The translations under genes were made by a program, and so were the position numbers. DNA of 52,640 bases from Desulfuromonas sp. (lineage in GTDB: Bacteria; Desulfobacterota; Desulfuromonadia; Desulfuromonadales; Geothermobacteraceae). Shown here in pieces: positions 30,354 to 40,098 of this stretch. The stretch lies in NCBI GenBank assembly GCA_002868905.1, contig PKUA01000027.1, positions 1 to 52,640 on the forward strand, written 5' to 3'. The notes beneath the pieces were generated by a model. That model was not told the DNA's origin, did no database searches, and saw only the letters and a list, made by a program, of their open reading frames with translations. Position 1 is the first letter of the stretch, and every line of letters begins with the position of its first letter.

Positions 30354-32252
30354 TTACCCGATCACCGGTTTCACGGCGGGAGGCTCCAGAACCTCCCGCA
30401 CCCTGGCAGCAATCCCTTTTGCATCGAGACCGTAACGCGCCCGAAGCTCCGCCTGGCTCCCCTGCTCGACAAATCGGTCAGGAAGACCGATTCTCACCAC
30501 TTTGGCATCCAGGCCGGCGTCGGCCAGGAGCTCGAGAACCGCGGAACCGAATCCACCCTGGAGGACATTCTCCTCAACGGTAAATATCAATCCCGTTCGT
30601 TTTGCCTCACTGCAGATCAACTCTTCATCGAGAGGTTTAAGGAAAACAGGGTCGATGACCGCCAACTCGATTCCTTCCGCAGAGAGGATTTCCGCGCACT
30701 CCAATGCGGCAGAGACGGTACTCCCGGTGGCCAGAATCGTTCCGGCATCACCGTTGCGAAGAACTTCCCCTTTGCCAACCGGTAAGGGTTGTGGCTCCTG
30801 GTCAATCGGAATCCCCTCCCCCGCTCCCCGCGGGTAACGATAGGCCGTCGGTCCGTCGTATTCCAGAGACGTCGCCATAACGCGCCGCAGCATACTTTCG
30901 TCACGCGGCACCATGAAAACCAGGTTCGGGATGTGGCGAAGATAGGAATAGTCGAAGACCCCGTGGTGGGTGGGGCCATCGGCCCCGACCAGCCCTCCCC
31001 GGTCCATGGCAAAACAGACCGGAAGATTCTGCAGACAGACGTCATGCAGCACCTGATCGTAAGCCCGCTGCAAGAAGGTTGAATAAATTGTAACCACGGG
31101 CCGCAATCCGTGGCAGGCGAGACCAGCCGCGAAGGTGACCGCATGCTGCTCGGCAATACCGACGTCAAAGAATCTGCCCGGGAATTTTTCAGCGAACGGT
31201 TTCAGGCCGGTCCCTTCCAACATGGCGGCCGTGATAGCGACAACCCGGTCATCCCGGTCGGCCATCTCGCACAGGGTTGTCCCGAAGACTGAGGTGTAAC
31301 TTGCAGGTCCGCCCTTCCCCCCCTTGACGACCCCGGTCTCCTTGTCAAACGGCCCGACACCATGAAACAGGGAGGGCTTCTCCTCGGCCGGAAGATAACC
31401 TTTCCCCTTTTTCGTTGTGACATGCACCAGAACCGGGCCATCGATCTTGACCACTTTCTGCAAGGTCTCGCACAAGGCATCGAGATCGTGACCGTCGAGC
31501 GGGCCGAAATAATCGAAACCGAAAGCTTCGAACAGCATTCCCGGTGTCAGGAAGCCCTTCAACGAATGTTCCGCCCTCTGGGCAAGGCTGAGCAGTTCCT
31601 TGCCGAACATCGGCATGCTCGACAGGATATGACCGGTCTCCTTTTTGGCGCGCAAGAAAAAATCCGAGGCGAACTTGCTGGAGAGAAATGCCGACAGCGC
31701 GCCGACATTCGGCGAAATTGACATTTCATTGTCGTTGAGAATCACGACCAGCTTCTTTTTCAGATGCCCGGCCTGGTTCAACCCCTCAAAGGCGATTCCT
31801 CCGGTCAGGGAGCCATCACCAATGACGGCAACAACCTTTTCATCCCTCCCCCGACAATCCCTTGCCGCGGCCAGGCCAAGGGCCGCCGAGATCGAGGTGC
31901 TGGAGTGACCGACATCGAAACAATCGTATTCGCTCTCGGCCCGCTTCGGGAACCCGCTGATCCCATCGAGTTGCCGCAGGGTTTTGAATCCCTGTTGCCG
32001 ACCGGTCAGCAGTTTATGGGCATAAGCCTGATGCCCGACATCCCAGACGATTTTGTCCGCCGGAGTGTTCAGCACCCGATGCAGCGCAATCGTCAACTCA
32101 ACCACGCCTAACGAACTGGCAAGATGGCCGCCGTTGCTGCTGACCGTATCAATGATGCTCTCCCGGAGTTCAGCTGCGAGTTGTCGCAGTTCATCATTGG
32201 ATAACTGTTTTAGATTTGTTGGATCAGTCATATTTTCAAGTATTGCTGACAT
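30354..32252 (-). CDS. dxs: 1-deoxy-D-xylulose-5-phosphate synthase
   Basis: The 632-residue thiamine-diphosphate enzyme joins pyruvate and glyceraldehyde 3-phosphate in the first step of the MEP isoprenoid pathway. Visible features are [15 protein letters not shown], the cofactor motif GDGSLTGG...NDNEMS, GPLDGHD, the transketolase-type [15 protein letters not shown] and the C-terminal domain. Length and motif order match the family. It is the last gene of the cluster and follows ispA, so substrate supply and chain building for isoprenoids are encoded together. AAAGGT before the ATG supports this start. Confidence 0.97.
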   Translation of the reverse strand: MSAILENMTDPTNLKQLSNDELRQLAAELRESIIDTVSSNGGHLASSLGVVELTIALHRVLNTPADKIVWDVGHQAYAHKLLTGRQQGFKTLRQLDGISGFPKRAESEYDCFDVGHSSTSISAALGLAAARDCRGRDEKVVAVIGDGSLTGGIAFEGLNQAGHLKKKLVVILNDNEMSISPNVGALSAFLSSKFASDFFLRAKKETGHILSSMPMFGKELLSLAQRAEHSLKGFLTPGMLFEAFGFDYFGPLDGHDLDALCETLQKVVKIDGPVLVHVTTKKGKGYLPAEEKPSLFHGVGPFDKETGVVKGGKGGPASYTSVFGTTLCEMADRDDRVVAITAAMLEGTGLKPFAEKFPGRFFDVGIAEQHAVTFAAGLACHGLRPVVTIYSTFLQRAYDQVLHDVCLQNLPVCFAMDRGGLVGADGPTHHGVFDYSYLRHIPNLVFMVPRDESMLRRVMATSLEYDGPTAYRYPRGAGEGIPIDQEPQPLPVGKGEVLRNGDAGTILATGSTVSAALECAEILSAEGIELAVIDPVFLKPLDEELICSEAKRTGLIFTVEENVLQGGFGSAVLELLADAGLDAKVVRIGLPDRFVEQGSQAELRARYGLDAKGIAARVREVLEPPAVKPVIG

Positions 32253-32330
32253 ACCGATTTACCTTTGAAACTGAGAAAAAAAACGAAGCCGTTCTGACCA
32301 GGGAATTGTCCCCGGCGAGCGGACTCGAAA

Positions 32331-33221
32331 CTAGTGAGTACGAGATACGACGTATTCGGCGATTTGTCGCAACGGTTCCGCCTCCCTGCCAAAACCAGCG
32401 AGGGCCGTGATGGCAAGCTCGCACAGCTCTTCTGCCCGCTCCCGCGCTTCGGCGAGGCCGAGCAGAGCAGGATAGGTTGCCTTGCCACGGGCCTGATCGC
32501 TGCCGACATCCTTGCCGAGTTCCGCCTGGTCGCCGACAATATCGAGGATATCATCTGCTACCTGAAAAGCGAGTCCGGTCGCCTCACCGTACCGGGTCAA
32601 GGCGTCGAACTGTGCTTCATCGGCACCACCGAGAAGCGCCCCGCTCTGAATCGAGGCGAGAAGAAGAGCCCCGGTTTTCCGGGTATGAATGTACTGCAGG
32701 GTCGCCATATCGATGGCCTTCCCCTCGGACTCCATGTCGACGACCTGTCCTCCGACCATCCCCTGGGACCCGGCCGCCCGTGCAATGATCGAGATCACCC
32801 GGCGCACGGTCGAGGCATCCAGACCCTTGGCTTGCGAGCTACTCAACAGGATGAACGCTTCTGTCAACAGGGCATCCCCGGCCAGAATTGCGGTCGCCTC
32901 TCCGAAAACTTTATGATTCGTCGACCTGCCGCGACGGAAATCGTCATCGTCCATCGCGGGGAGATCGTCATGAATGAGGGAGTAGGTATGGATCATTTCC
33001 AGGGCACAGGCGGCTGGCATGGCGCCCGCAGCGTCACCCCCAACAGCCTCGGCTGCCGCCAGCACCAGAATCGGCCTGATCCGTTTACCGCCCGCGAACA
33101 TCGAATAACGCATGGCCCGGTGCAGGCTGAAAGGAAGAGTCTCCTCGCTCGGCAGGACTTTCTGCAACTCGGCATCGACCAGGCTGGTCTTTTGCTTCAG
33201 GTATTCCTGCAGGTCAAACAT
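32331..33221 (-). CDS. ispA: geranyl/farnesyl diphosphate synthase
   Basis: The 296-residue prenyltransferase condenses IPP with allylic diphosphates to make C10-C15 chains. The first aspartate-rich motif is IHDDLPAMDDDDFRRG (from about D85) and the second is FQVADDILDIVGD; GGKRIRP binds diphosphate. The ATG at 33221 is chosen because it starts the conserved region and overlaps the end of xseB by 8 bases, as is common in xseB-ispA-dxs clusters; the longer frame to 33302 adds an Arg/Ser-rich stretch read from the xseB region. It is followed by dxs after 78 bases. Confidence 0.95.
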   Translation of the reverse strand: MFDLQEYLKQKTSLVDAELQKVLPSEETLPFSLHRAMRYSMFAGGKRIRPILVLAAAEAVGGDAAGAMPAACALEMIHTYSLIHDDLPAMDDDDFRRGRSTNHKVFGEATAILAGDALLTEAFILLSSSQAKGLDASTVRRVISIIARAAGSQGMVGGQVVDMESEGKAIDMATLQYIHTRKTGALLLASIQSGALLGGADEAQFDALTRYGEATGLAFQVADDILDIVGDQAELGKDVGSDQARGKATYPALLGLAEARERAEELCELAITALAGFGREAEPLRQIAEYVVSRTH

Positions 33222-33471
33222 CCTCACCACTTTCTTCCGTATCGCACTGATTGAGCTGCTCGGTCCGGAAAATCCCCTCCTTCTCCTTGAGCAGCAATTC
33301 AACCTTGTTTGCAGCCGAATTGAGCAGCTGCTGACAACGACCGGCGCTGGCTACACCCTGCTCGAAGACTTCGAGAGATTCTTCCAGACTCAGGTCGCCA
33401 CTTTCCAGCTTTTCCACGGTCCGCTCCAGACTCTTCAGGGCATCCTCGAACGAGGCTATTTTACTCGTCAT
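33214..33471 (-). CDS. xseB: exodeoxyribonuclease VII small subunit
   Basis: This 85-residue helical protein has the standard XseB pattern: FEDALKSLERTVEKLESGDLSLEESLEVFEQGV, followed by a second helix with LLNSAANKVELLL. It assembles in several copies with the large subunit XseA to form the single-strand exonuclease. The tail is acidic and overlaps the ispA start by 8 bases. xseA lies two genes upstream, separated by an M23 peptidase gene. Confidence 0.95.
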   Translation of the reverse strand: MTSKIASFEDALKSLERTVEKLESGDLSLEESLEVFEQGVASAGRCQQLLNSAANKVELLLKEKEGIFRTEQLNQCDTEESGEDV

Positions 33472-33517
33472 TTTCGACTCCAGAATTTGAAATTATCCCC
33501 CGTGTCGCTTCGGGGCG

Positions 33518-34378
33518 TCAAGGCTTTTCCCCGGATAACAGATTCACCACCTGCAGTGGATCAACCCTGGCACCGTGCAATCGCACTCCCCAGTGCAGGT
33601 GGGGGCCGGTTGCCCGTCCGCTGCTTCCAACCGCTCCGAGCCGCGCTCCCCGCTTGACCGTCTCCCCGACTTGACAATCAATTCTGGAGAGATGAGCATA
33701 AACGGAGTAGAGGCCTGCACCATGATCGATCAACACGGTTCGCCCCGTGAAAAACAGGTCGTCGGCAAGGACAACTTCACCGCTGCCCGGAGCAAGGATC
33801 GACGTACCGGCGCCGCTACGAAAATCGACTCCGCCGTGAGGGGACCGAGGCTTGCCATTGAGAATCCGTCGCCGTCCGAATCGGCTGCCAATTTCGTCGT
33901 CAACCGGCAATATCCAAGGCAGCACCTCCAGGCTCCCGCCGTAATCCTCATAAAGTTTATCCAACCGCCGCCTTTCCCTCGAGATCCGGGAGATGACCTC
34001 TTCGGAGCGTGGCGATACCATCTTTTCCGGCAGGGTCAACCTCTCTTCGGGAAACTGTACGGCAGTGACCCGGACCGCCAGCGATTCGGTCAAAATTTCC
34101 CCGTCCGGAAAGACCACCGAGAGGGGGAGAGGATAACTGCCGGGAGCAAGCCCTACGTCGGCTCCGATCATGGCGCGCCAGGCTTGCCCGACCGGATGCA
34201 GGTAGATCACCTTATCCTGCCAACGCGCCATGACGTAGGCCGGTCGTTCCCCGCGCCACTCCACCCAGGTGACGCCGCCGACCGGCAGACTTGATGGGGT
34301 GAGCCTGACTTCGGCGATTGCCGAAGTCCCATAAAGCAAGGCGGTAAACAGGACCGCCAAAACTGTCAGTTTTTTCAT
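33518..34378 (-). CDS. M23-family (LytM) peptidoglycan peptidase
   Basis: The 286-residue exported protein has a signal peptide (MKKLTVLAVLFTALLYGTSAIA) and a Pro/Gly-rich N-terminal beta domain (about 25-110). Its M23 domain keeps the zinc-site motifs: SPHGGVDFRSGAGT (His and Asp), VYAHLSRI and PHLHWGVR (the HxH). So unlike the EnvC-like protein at 38947-40098 it should be an active endopeptidase that cuts peptidoglycan cross-links in the periplasm. Its start overlaps the xseA stop by 4 bases (ATGA), so it is translationally coupled to a nuclease gene with no evident shared function. Confidence 0.92.
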   Translation of the reverse strand: MKKLTVLAVLFTALLYGTSAIAEVRLTPSSLPVGGVTWVEWRGERPAYVMARWQDKVIYLHPVGQAWRAMIGADVGLAPGSYPLPLSVVFPDGEILTESLAVRVTAVQFPEERLTLPEKMVSPRSEEVISRISRERRRLDKLYEDYGGSLEVLPWILPVDDEIGSRFGRRRILNGKPRSPHGGVDFRSGAGTSILAPGSGEVVLADDLFFTGRTVLIDHGAGLYSVYAHLSRIDCQVGETVKRGARLGAVGSSGRATGPHLHWGVRLHGARVDPLQVVNLLSGEKP

Positions 34379-35571
34379 GGATCCACCTCAGTAACTCTTG
34401 CCTTGATAACGCCACGGCCAAGCCGGAGAGTCAGCTGATCGCCCGGGTTGGTTTGCGCCGACTCTCGCACGAGACAACCATCGTCTTCCCGATAAACCAG
34501 GGCATAGCCGCGTTGCAGGACTCCAAGCGGCGACAGAGCGTCCAGGTGCGCGGACAAATTCGCGGCTCGTTTCCTGTTGTCAGCAAGACCGTGGTGCCAC
34601 GCCTGCAGCAACCGACGTTTGAGTTCGGCATGTCTGTGAGCGGCCATATCCAAACGCTGCCGTGGCGGAATAAGGCGACGCTGCAGGCTGGTAACACGTT
34701 CGCTTAACAGTCGCAGGCGGCTATCCATCTGCCGGGCCAGACGCTGGCTGAGATGGTCGAGGTGTCCTTCGAGTTCCTGGCGATTCCGCACCACTAACTC
34801 GGCGCCGGCACTCGGGGTCGGCGCACGCAGGTCTGCTACGAAATCGGCGATGGTCGTATCGGTCTCATGGCCGACAGCGGAAACAACCGGAATAGCGGAA
34901 CAGGCAATGGCACGGGCCACGACCTCTTCGTTGAACGCCCAGAGATCTTCCAGGGATCCTCCGCCGCGCCCGACCAGGAGTACGTCGACTTCCCCGTGGC
35001 GGTTCATCTCCTCGATGGCAGTTGCGATTTCCCCTGCGGCGGCCTCTCCCTGAACCGCCACCGGGCGCAGCAGAATCCTGAGTCCTGTGGCTCGCCGGCT
35101 CAGAACATTCAGGATATCGCGGATGGCGGCACCGGTCGCCGAGGTTACGATGCCTATATTTCTCGGGTAGGCGGGCAGAGGCCGTTTCCGGTCCGGATCG
35201 AACAAACCTTCCTGTTTCAGGCGCTCCTTCAACTGCTCGAAAGCGACCTGCATACTGCCGATTCCGCGTGGTTCCATCCGATCGACAATGAGCTGCAGCT
35301 CACCCCTTTGCCGATAAATGGAAGCACGGCCACGACAGACAACGGACATGCCGTTCTCAGGTTGAAAGCGTAACAACCGTGCCTGCGGCCGGAACATGGC
35401 CACCCGGACCTGGGCTCCTTCGTCCTTCAGGGTCAGGTAGAGGTGACCCGATGCGGGAGCGGAAAAGTTGGAGATTTCCCCCTCCACGACAACCTGCATG
35501 AAGTTGCTCTCCACCACCTCCTGCAACAGGCCCACCAGAACGGAAACTGTCAGGCATTCTCCATCAAACAT
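34375..35571 (-). CDS. xseA: exodeoxyribonuclease VII large subunit
   Basis: The protein (398 residues from the chosen ATG) has the N-terminal OB fold (LTVSVLVGLLQEVVESNF, VEGEISNF) and then the catalytic domain with GIVTSATGAAIRDIL, DVLLVGRGGGSLEDLWAFN and SAVGHETDTTIADFVADLRAPTPSAGAEL. A long coiled-coil region and a short beta C-terminus follow. With XseB it degrades single-stranded DNA in both directions. The ATG at 35571 is preferred because it begins at the conserved region; a TTG at 35610 is the alternative. It heads the operon that ends with dxs. Confidence 0.95.
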   Translation of the reverse strand: MFDGECLTVSVLVGLLQEVVESNFMQVVVEGEISNFSAPASGHLYLTLKDEGAQVRVAMFRPQARLLRFQPENGMSVVCRGRASIYRQRGELQLIVDRMEPRGIGSMQVAFEQLKERLKQEGLFDPDRKRPLPAYPRNIGIVTSATGAAIRDILNVLSRRATGLRILLRPVAVQGEAAAGEIATAIEEMNRHGEVDVLLVGRGGGSLEDLWAFNEEVVARAIACSAIPVVSAVGHETDTTIADFVADLRAPTPSAGAELVVRNRQELEGHLDHLSQRLARQMDSRLRLLSERVTSLQRRLIPPRQRLDMAAHRHAELKRRLLQAWHHGLADNRKRAANLSAHLDALSPLGVLQRGYALVYREDDGCLVRESAQTNPGDQLTLRLGRGVIKARVTEVDP

Positions 35572-35593
35572 GGACCCCGTTCCGTTTCTGCCA

Positions 35594-35622
35594 TTGACTT
35601 GGCACGTCAAATCCCCTATACA
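35594..35622 (+). promoter_or_regulatory. sigma-70 promoter of the ParA-like gene
   Basis: TTGACT (35594-35599) and TATACA (35617-35622) are exactly 17 bases apart on the plus strand. Transcription would start near 35629, only about 8 bases before the ATG at 35637, and no ribosome site is visible, so the message is nearly leaderless. The -35 region contains the inverted repeat TTGAC/GTCAA (35594-35610), a possible operator. Confidence 0.65.
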
Positions 35623-35636
35623 AGAATCCTCTGATC

Positions 35637-36482
35637 ATGACATCCATCAAGCAACCATACATCATTACCATTGCCAGCGAAAAGGGGGGGGTCGGCAAGA
35701 CCACCCTCGCGACCAACCTGGCGATCTATCTGCGTGCGCTCCAAGAAGATCTGCCGATCACACTGTTCAGCTTTGACAACCACTTCTCGGTCGATCGGAT
35801 GCTCCGAATCGGCAACCGCGCTCCCAACGGTTCCGTCGGCAGAATGCTGGCCGGAGAGCCTGTGGCCACCCTGGTTGAGACCGGAGAATTCGGCATCCAG
35901 TTTATCCCGTCCAGTAGCGACCTTAACCTTGTCCGTGACAGCTTCGCCCAGCCATCCCTGCTCGGATCATTGCTCGCCAATGGCCAACTGGAGGGAGTCG
36001 TGATTATCGATACCCGCCCCGACCTGGATGAGCTGACCCGCAACGCCCTTTTCCTGGCCGACAGAATCATCATTCCGGTCAAGGACGCTCCAAGCCTCGA
36101 AAACAGTCGAAAAATCTACGATTTCCTGCAGCAGCACGACATCCCGAAGCAGACTGCCTCCATCCTGCCGTGCCTGATCGATTCACGCATCCATTTTCAA
36201 AAAGGGCCATTCGAGTCGACGCTCGACCTGCTGCGCGCCTATGCCATGCACCGTGGTTGCCATTGCTTTCCGACCTTCATCAGCAAGAGCCCCAAGGTCG
36301 AATCCTTGAATACCAATCCCGATGGCAGGATCTATCCTGTGATCACACATGGCCGTCTTACGGAAGTTCACGGACAGTTGACCGAGTTGGCGACGATCCT
36401 CATGGAAGAGATGGCGCAAACCGGCAAAAGGCGACTCGACCTCTGGACGAGCCGAGGCGACTCAACGGTGCAGCAGGGCTGA
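35637..36482 (+). CDS. orphan ParA/MinD-like ATPase
   Basis: The 281-residue protein has the deviant Walker A motif SEKGGVGKTTLATNLA with K16 and K21, a Walker B VVIIDTRPDLDEL, and ADRIIIPVKDAP typical of ParA/MinD/CobQ ATPases. These dimerise on ATP to position DNA, proteins or organelles. There is no ParB, MinE or FlhF partner nearby. It is divergent from xseA, and its 3' end overlaps the convergent deacetylase gene by 21 bases. Some relatives place chemoreceptor arrays or flagella, but no such link can be shown here. Confidence 0.8.
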   Translation: MTSIKQPYIITIASEKGGVGKTTLATNLAIYLRALQEDLPITLFSFDNHFSVDRMLRIGNRAPNGSVGRMLAGEPVATLVETGEFGIQFIPSSSDLNLVRDSFAQPSLLGSLLANGQLEGVVIIDTRPDLDELTRNALFLADRIIIPVKDAPSLENSRKIYDFLQQHDIPKQTASILPCLIDSRIHFQKGPFESTLDLLRAYAMHRGCHCFPTFISKSPKVESLNTNPDGRIYPVITHGRLTEVHGQLTELATILMEEMAQTGKRRLDLWTSRGDSTVQQG

Positions 36483-37619
36483 TAACGGCACAACCTCGAT
36501 CTGTTCCTGATCCAGGAATGGACCGATGCCCTCCAGGGCCTGCAACGTCTCAGGGTACGGGTGACAGATCGCGATCGCCTCTCCTCTACGACGGGCCAGA
36601 CGCACGGCCTTTTCAATCTGTTCCCTGATCAGACCCACATCCTGTTCGTTGTCCAGAAAAACATCCCGCGCCAGGAACGGTATTCCCACCAGTTTTGCCA
36701 CTTTTTCAGCGACCGTTGCCCCCGATGTGCGGCTGTCGAGGAAGAACATCCCTTCGCGCGACATCCCGGACAGCAGCGCTTCCATGCCGGCTTCATCAGC
36801 GGTAAAGCGTGAACCCATGTGGTTGTTCCCGCCGACAGCGTACGGGACCTGTTCGAGGTAACCAAGGAGACGACGTTGAATTTGCTCGCGATCATTGCGG
36901 ACCAGCAGAGCGTTGCTGCCAGGGTTGACATCCGGATAGCCGATCGGTTCGCTGGGCAGGTGAATAATGACTTCCCGCCCCTTTCGATGTGCCATTGTGG
37001 CGACGCGAGCGGCGTTCTCGGTCCCCGGCATTATGGCCAAAGTCACCGGCAGGTCGATGGCAAGCAGACGGCGTGCCGTAGACAGGCTTCGGCCAAGATC
37101 ATCCATGACGATTGCCATACGACCGGTTGCAACAGCAGGCCCAGGTGGAGGCAGCTCTTTCTCGGGGCGAAGCAACAGGCCGAACCATGCCTGCTGCCCA
37201 CGAAAAACAACATATTCCCCAGATCGGGACTGCTGGAGATTGAAATCCGGGTCGAGGTATTGCAATCGTCGACGCAAATGCTCTATCTGAGCCTGGGGAA
37301 GAACTGCGGCATCGATAATGAACCACTCGATCCCGCCCTTGATTTCGAAAACCAACTGCTCGCTGGAGATGCCGCTGCGGAGCATGGCCCCTTCGAGTTC
37401 GACTCTGACATCGCTTCGCAAATCGTCGAGATCGACCTGTTGAACAGTCACCGGTGGCGGAGTCTCTTTTCGAGTCTCGACCTCTCCCAGGAACACCAGG
37501 CTCACGACAAGGAAAGCAGCCAGAAAGAGGCCGGCCAGGGCAAGCCGCAGTCCACGGTCCAGATGACGAGCTTTTTTACGGATCGGGCCGGTTCTTTTTT
37601 TTGTCGGGCGACGAGGCAT
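36462..37619 (-). CDS. YibQ-like divergent polysaccharide deacetylase
   Basis: The 385-residue protein has a basic N-terminus, one membrane helix (about residues 26-48) and a periplasmic domain. The catalytic-fold motifs are IVMDDLGRS, VTLAIMPGTENA, VIIHLPSEPIGY and NNHMGSRFTAD, as in the divergent polysaccharide deacetylase (DUF610) family, followed by FFLDSRTSG and AICHPYPETL. Members are thought to act on envelope glycans, and they are often encoded near envC and ctpA, as here. The preceding protease gene ends 25 bases before its start. The substrate is unproven. Confidence 0.88.
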   Translation of the reverse strand: MPRRPTKKRTGPIRKKARHLDRGLRLALAGLFLAAFLVVSLVFLGEVETRKETPPPVTVQQVDLDDLRSDVRVELEGAMLRSGISSEQLVFEIKGGIEWFIIDAAVLPQAQIEHLRRRLQYLDPDFNLQQSRSGEYVVFRGQQAWFGLLLRPEKELPPPGPAVATGRMAIVMDDLGRSLSTARRLLAIDLPVTLAIMPGTENAARVATMAHRKGREVIIHLPSEPIGYPDVNPGSNALLVRNDREQIQRRLLGYLEQVPYAVGGNNHMGSRFTADEAGMEALLSGMSREGMFFLDSRTSGATVAEKVAKLVGIPFLARDVFLDNEQDVGLIREQIEKAVRLARRRGEAIAICHPYPETLQALEGIGPFLDQEQIEVVPLSALLHR

Positions 37620-37644
37620 TTACAGGTTGATAACCACGATCGGA

Positions 37645-38934
37645 TTATTGATTCGGGTTCGACATCCGCTGACGAAAAACTTGCCATCCGGTTAAAAGGT
37701 CGACAGCGCGCTGCAGCTGGAAATCGGTCTTTTCCGCGGCCGAAAACTGCATCGCCCCCCCACCGTCTTTGCCAGACGGGGTGGCGGCGAAATGGTTGGA
37801 AAGATCCTTTTCCCTGAACGGGTGAACGTCTTCGTTGGAAATAACAGATGGCGGCACCTCGATATCGGGCCGGATACCTCGTGCCTGGATCGAAGTCCCG
37901 CTCGGCGTAAAGTAACGGGCGGTGGTCAACCTGACCGCAGAGCCGTCACTCAGGGGAATAATCGATTGAACGGAACCCTTGCCGAAGCTACCCATACCAA
38001 CAACGACAGCCCGTCTATGGTCCTGCAATGCCCCGGCGACAATCTCTGAGGCACTGGCACTACCACTGTCGATCAAGACAACAAGCGGGTATCCTGGTTC
38101 GGTCCCCTGCTGATGTGCGGTGAATTTGAGCCTGCTCCCCTCTTCTCGACCTTCGGTATAGACAATCAGCCCCTGCTCGAGGAAAAGATCTGAAACCTTA
38201 ACAGCCTGGTCAAGCAATCCACCCGGGTTGTTGCGCAGATCGAGAACAAGTCCCTTCAACTCAAAGTCATCCGAGGAACTCAATTCGAGGAGAGCCTCCT
38301 GCAAATCCTCGGCAGTACGTTCCTGAAACTGCCTGATTCGGGCATAGCCGATTCCCTCACCAAAGCTTTTCACCTTGACGCTTTCAATCTGGATGATTTC
38401 ACGCGTCATGGTAAATTCCTTAGGTTTCTCAAAGCCGTCCCGATCGATGGTGATGGTGAGTTCCGAACCCGCAGGTCCGCGCATGAGGTCAACCGCTTTA
38501 AGAATATCGATCTCGTCCGTCCACTGATCTTCAATCCTCACAATTTTGTCCCCCGCCTTCAAACCGGCACGGTCTGCAGGGGTTTCTTCGATGGGAGCCA
38601 CTATCATGAGATCATCATCGCGGATGCTTATCTCAATGCCGATACCACCGAATTCACCGCGGGTATCAATCTGCATCTCATTGTAAAGTTCCGGCGGCAG
38701 GAAGGTCGAGTGAGGATCGAGTCCGTCCAACATCCCGGCAACCGCCCCGTCGATCAAGTCCTGAAGAGAGACCTCTTCGACATAACTGTGACGGACAATC
38801 GCCAGCACGTCAGCCAGAACTTGCAAATGCTCATAATCGTTTTTCTCCGAAGCTTGTTCTTCAGCAAAAAGAGCAGCTGGGTAGATGAGTAAAAAAAGGA
38901 CAAGCGCTGTTCGTATTACAAATTTACGTTGCAT
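37645..38934 (-). CDS. ctpA: C-terminal processing protease (S41 family)
   Basis: The 429-residue periplasmic protease has a signal peptide, an N-terminal helical region, a PDZ domain (about 95-165: FGGIGIEISIRDDDLMIVAPIEE) and the S41 catalytic domain. The nucleophile Ser lies in LIDSGSASASEIVAGAL and the general base Lys in GSFGKGSVQ. Family members trim protein C-termini and regulate peptidoglycan hydrolases. It follows the EnvC-like gene by 12 bases, consistent with control of cell-wall enzymes. Confidence 0.94.
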   Translation of the reverse strand: MQRKFVIRTALVLFLLIYPAALFAEEQASEKNDYEHLQVLADVLAIVRHSYVEEVSLQDLIDGAVAGMLDGLDPHSTFLPPELYNEMQIDTRGEFGGIGIEISIRDDDLMIVAPIEETPADRAGLKAGDKIVRIEDQWTDEIDILKAVDLMRGPAGSELTITIDRDGFEKPKEFTMTREIIQIESVKVKSFGEGIGYARIRQFQERTAEDLQEALLELSSSDDFELKGLVLDLRNNPGGLLDQAVKVSDLFLEQGLIVYTEGREEGSRLKFTAHQQGTEPGYPLVVLIDSGSASASEIVAGALQDHRRAVVVGMGSFGKGSVQSIIPLSDGSAVRLTTARYFTPSGTSIQARGIRPDIEVPPSVISNEDVHPFREKDLSNHFAATPSGKDGGGAMQFSAAEKTDFQLQRAVDLLTGWQVFRQRMSNPNQ

Positions 38935-38946
38935 GAATGCCTCAGG

Positions 38947-40098
38947 TCAGTTTGATGACAACCAGGTCATCGGATCGACTGCTTGACTACCCTGCCGAAT
39001 TTCGAAATAGACGATATCATTCCCCTCGAAGCCTGAATATCCGACGACGTCCCCCTTCGCAACCACATCCCCTTTTTTATAACTGAGATGGGATGCCTGT
39101 GCATAGAGGGTGTAATACCCTGCACCATGATCAAGTATCAACAGGTGGCCAAAACCACGAAATGCCTGCGCAAAAGCGACTCGTCCCCCCCACACGGCTC
39201 GAATCGGGACATCACCGGTGACGGCAATTTCGACTCCGCGGCTGTCGTAACGCGTTCCGAGGTCGGGATGGTAACCACGACCGAACGGAACCCTGACTTC
39301 TCCCGGCACCGGCCATGGGAGATGACCCTGAGCAGCTGCGAAATCGGAAGTTCCAGTATAGTTGTCAGGCTTTGTCGTTTCAAGCTGGCCAAGAAGATCG
39401 TTCAAGCGACCGGCTTTCTCTTCAAGTTCCCGCAGAATCGATGCTAGCATCGCCTCGTCCCCGCGCAGCTTTGCGAGTTGTTGCTTCTGCTTTTGCTGAA
39501 GTCGGTTCAGCTCTTTTTGTCGCAGTCGCTGCTTCTCAAGGGCGGCTTGCTGCTCGGCCTGGATCATTTTATATCGTTCCAGTTCCAATTCGGTTCGTTG
39601 TTGTTGGTCACGAAAACTGGCAAGCAATTTCTTGTCATAATGCATCAAGCGCTGCATAAAATCGTAATCCTGCAGTAACTGATTGGGAGACTGGGCGGAA
39701 AACAGCATGCGAACCGAACCGATTTCACCACTTTTGTAAAGCGCAACAAGCCGAGTCTGTAATTGCTTCTGCAAAACAGCGCTCCGCTTCTTTTCATCTT
39801 CCAGCTGAGTCTTCTGTGCCTTGACTTCTTTTTTGAGCCGCACTGATTCACGCTTTTGTTTCTTCAACAGCCTTACGGCCTGGCGCAATTTCCGTCCGGT
39901 TTCCTGTAATTTTTGAAACAGGGATTCGGCATTCTTTTGTACCGAGGCGAGCTGCTGGTGAGTTTCGTCTATCTGACGCTCCACCTGTTCAAGGTTGTCT
40001 TTGGCCTGACGAACTTTCTGTTCATGCTCTTGCTGCGCCGCCTGAACAGATGAAACGAGGCCGGTTAACAGCAGGACAAGCAAGACACACCTGATCAT
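38947..40098 (-). CDS. envC: EnvC-like murein hydrolase activator
   Basis: The 383-residue exported protein has a signal peptide (MIRCVLLVLLLTGLVSSVQA), a long coiled coil (about 22-250) and a LytM domain. The zinc ligands are missing: the HxxxD site reads SRGVEIA and the HxH site reads IVYFEI, so it is not a peptidase. EnvC proteins activate amidases when FtsEX moves them. The ATG at 40098 is chosen because a signal peptide begins there and it overlaps the ftsX stop by 4 bases; the longer frame to 40521 runs through ftsX. It is encoded directly after ftsE-ftsX, which supports the role. Confidence 0.9.
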   Translation of the reverse strand: MIRCVLLVLLLTGLVSSVQAAQQEHEQKVRQAKDNLEQVERQIDETHQQLASVQKNAESLFQKLQETGRKLRQAVRLLKKQKRESVRLKKEVKAQKTQLEDEKKRSAVLQKQLQTRLVALYKSGEIGSVRMLFSAQSPNQLLQDYDFMQRLMHYDKKLLASFRDQQQRTELELERYKMIQAEQQAALEKQRLRQKELNRLQQKQKQQLAKLRGDEAMLASILRELEEKAGRLNDLLGQLETTKPDNYTGTSDFAAAQGHLPWPVPGEVRVPFGRGYHPDLGTRYDSRGVEIAVTGDVPIRAVWGGRVAFAQAFRGFGHLLILDHGAGYYTLYAQASHLSYKKGDVVAKGDVVGYSGFEGNDIVYFEIRQGSQAVDPMTWLSSN

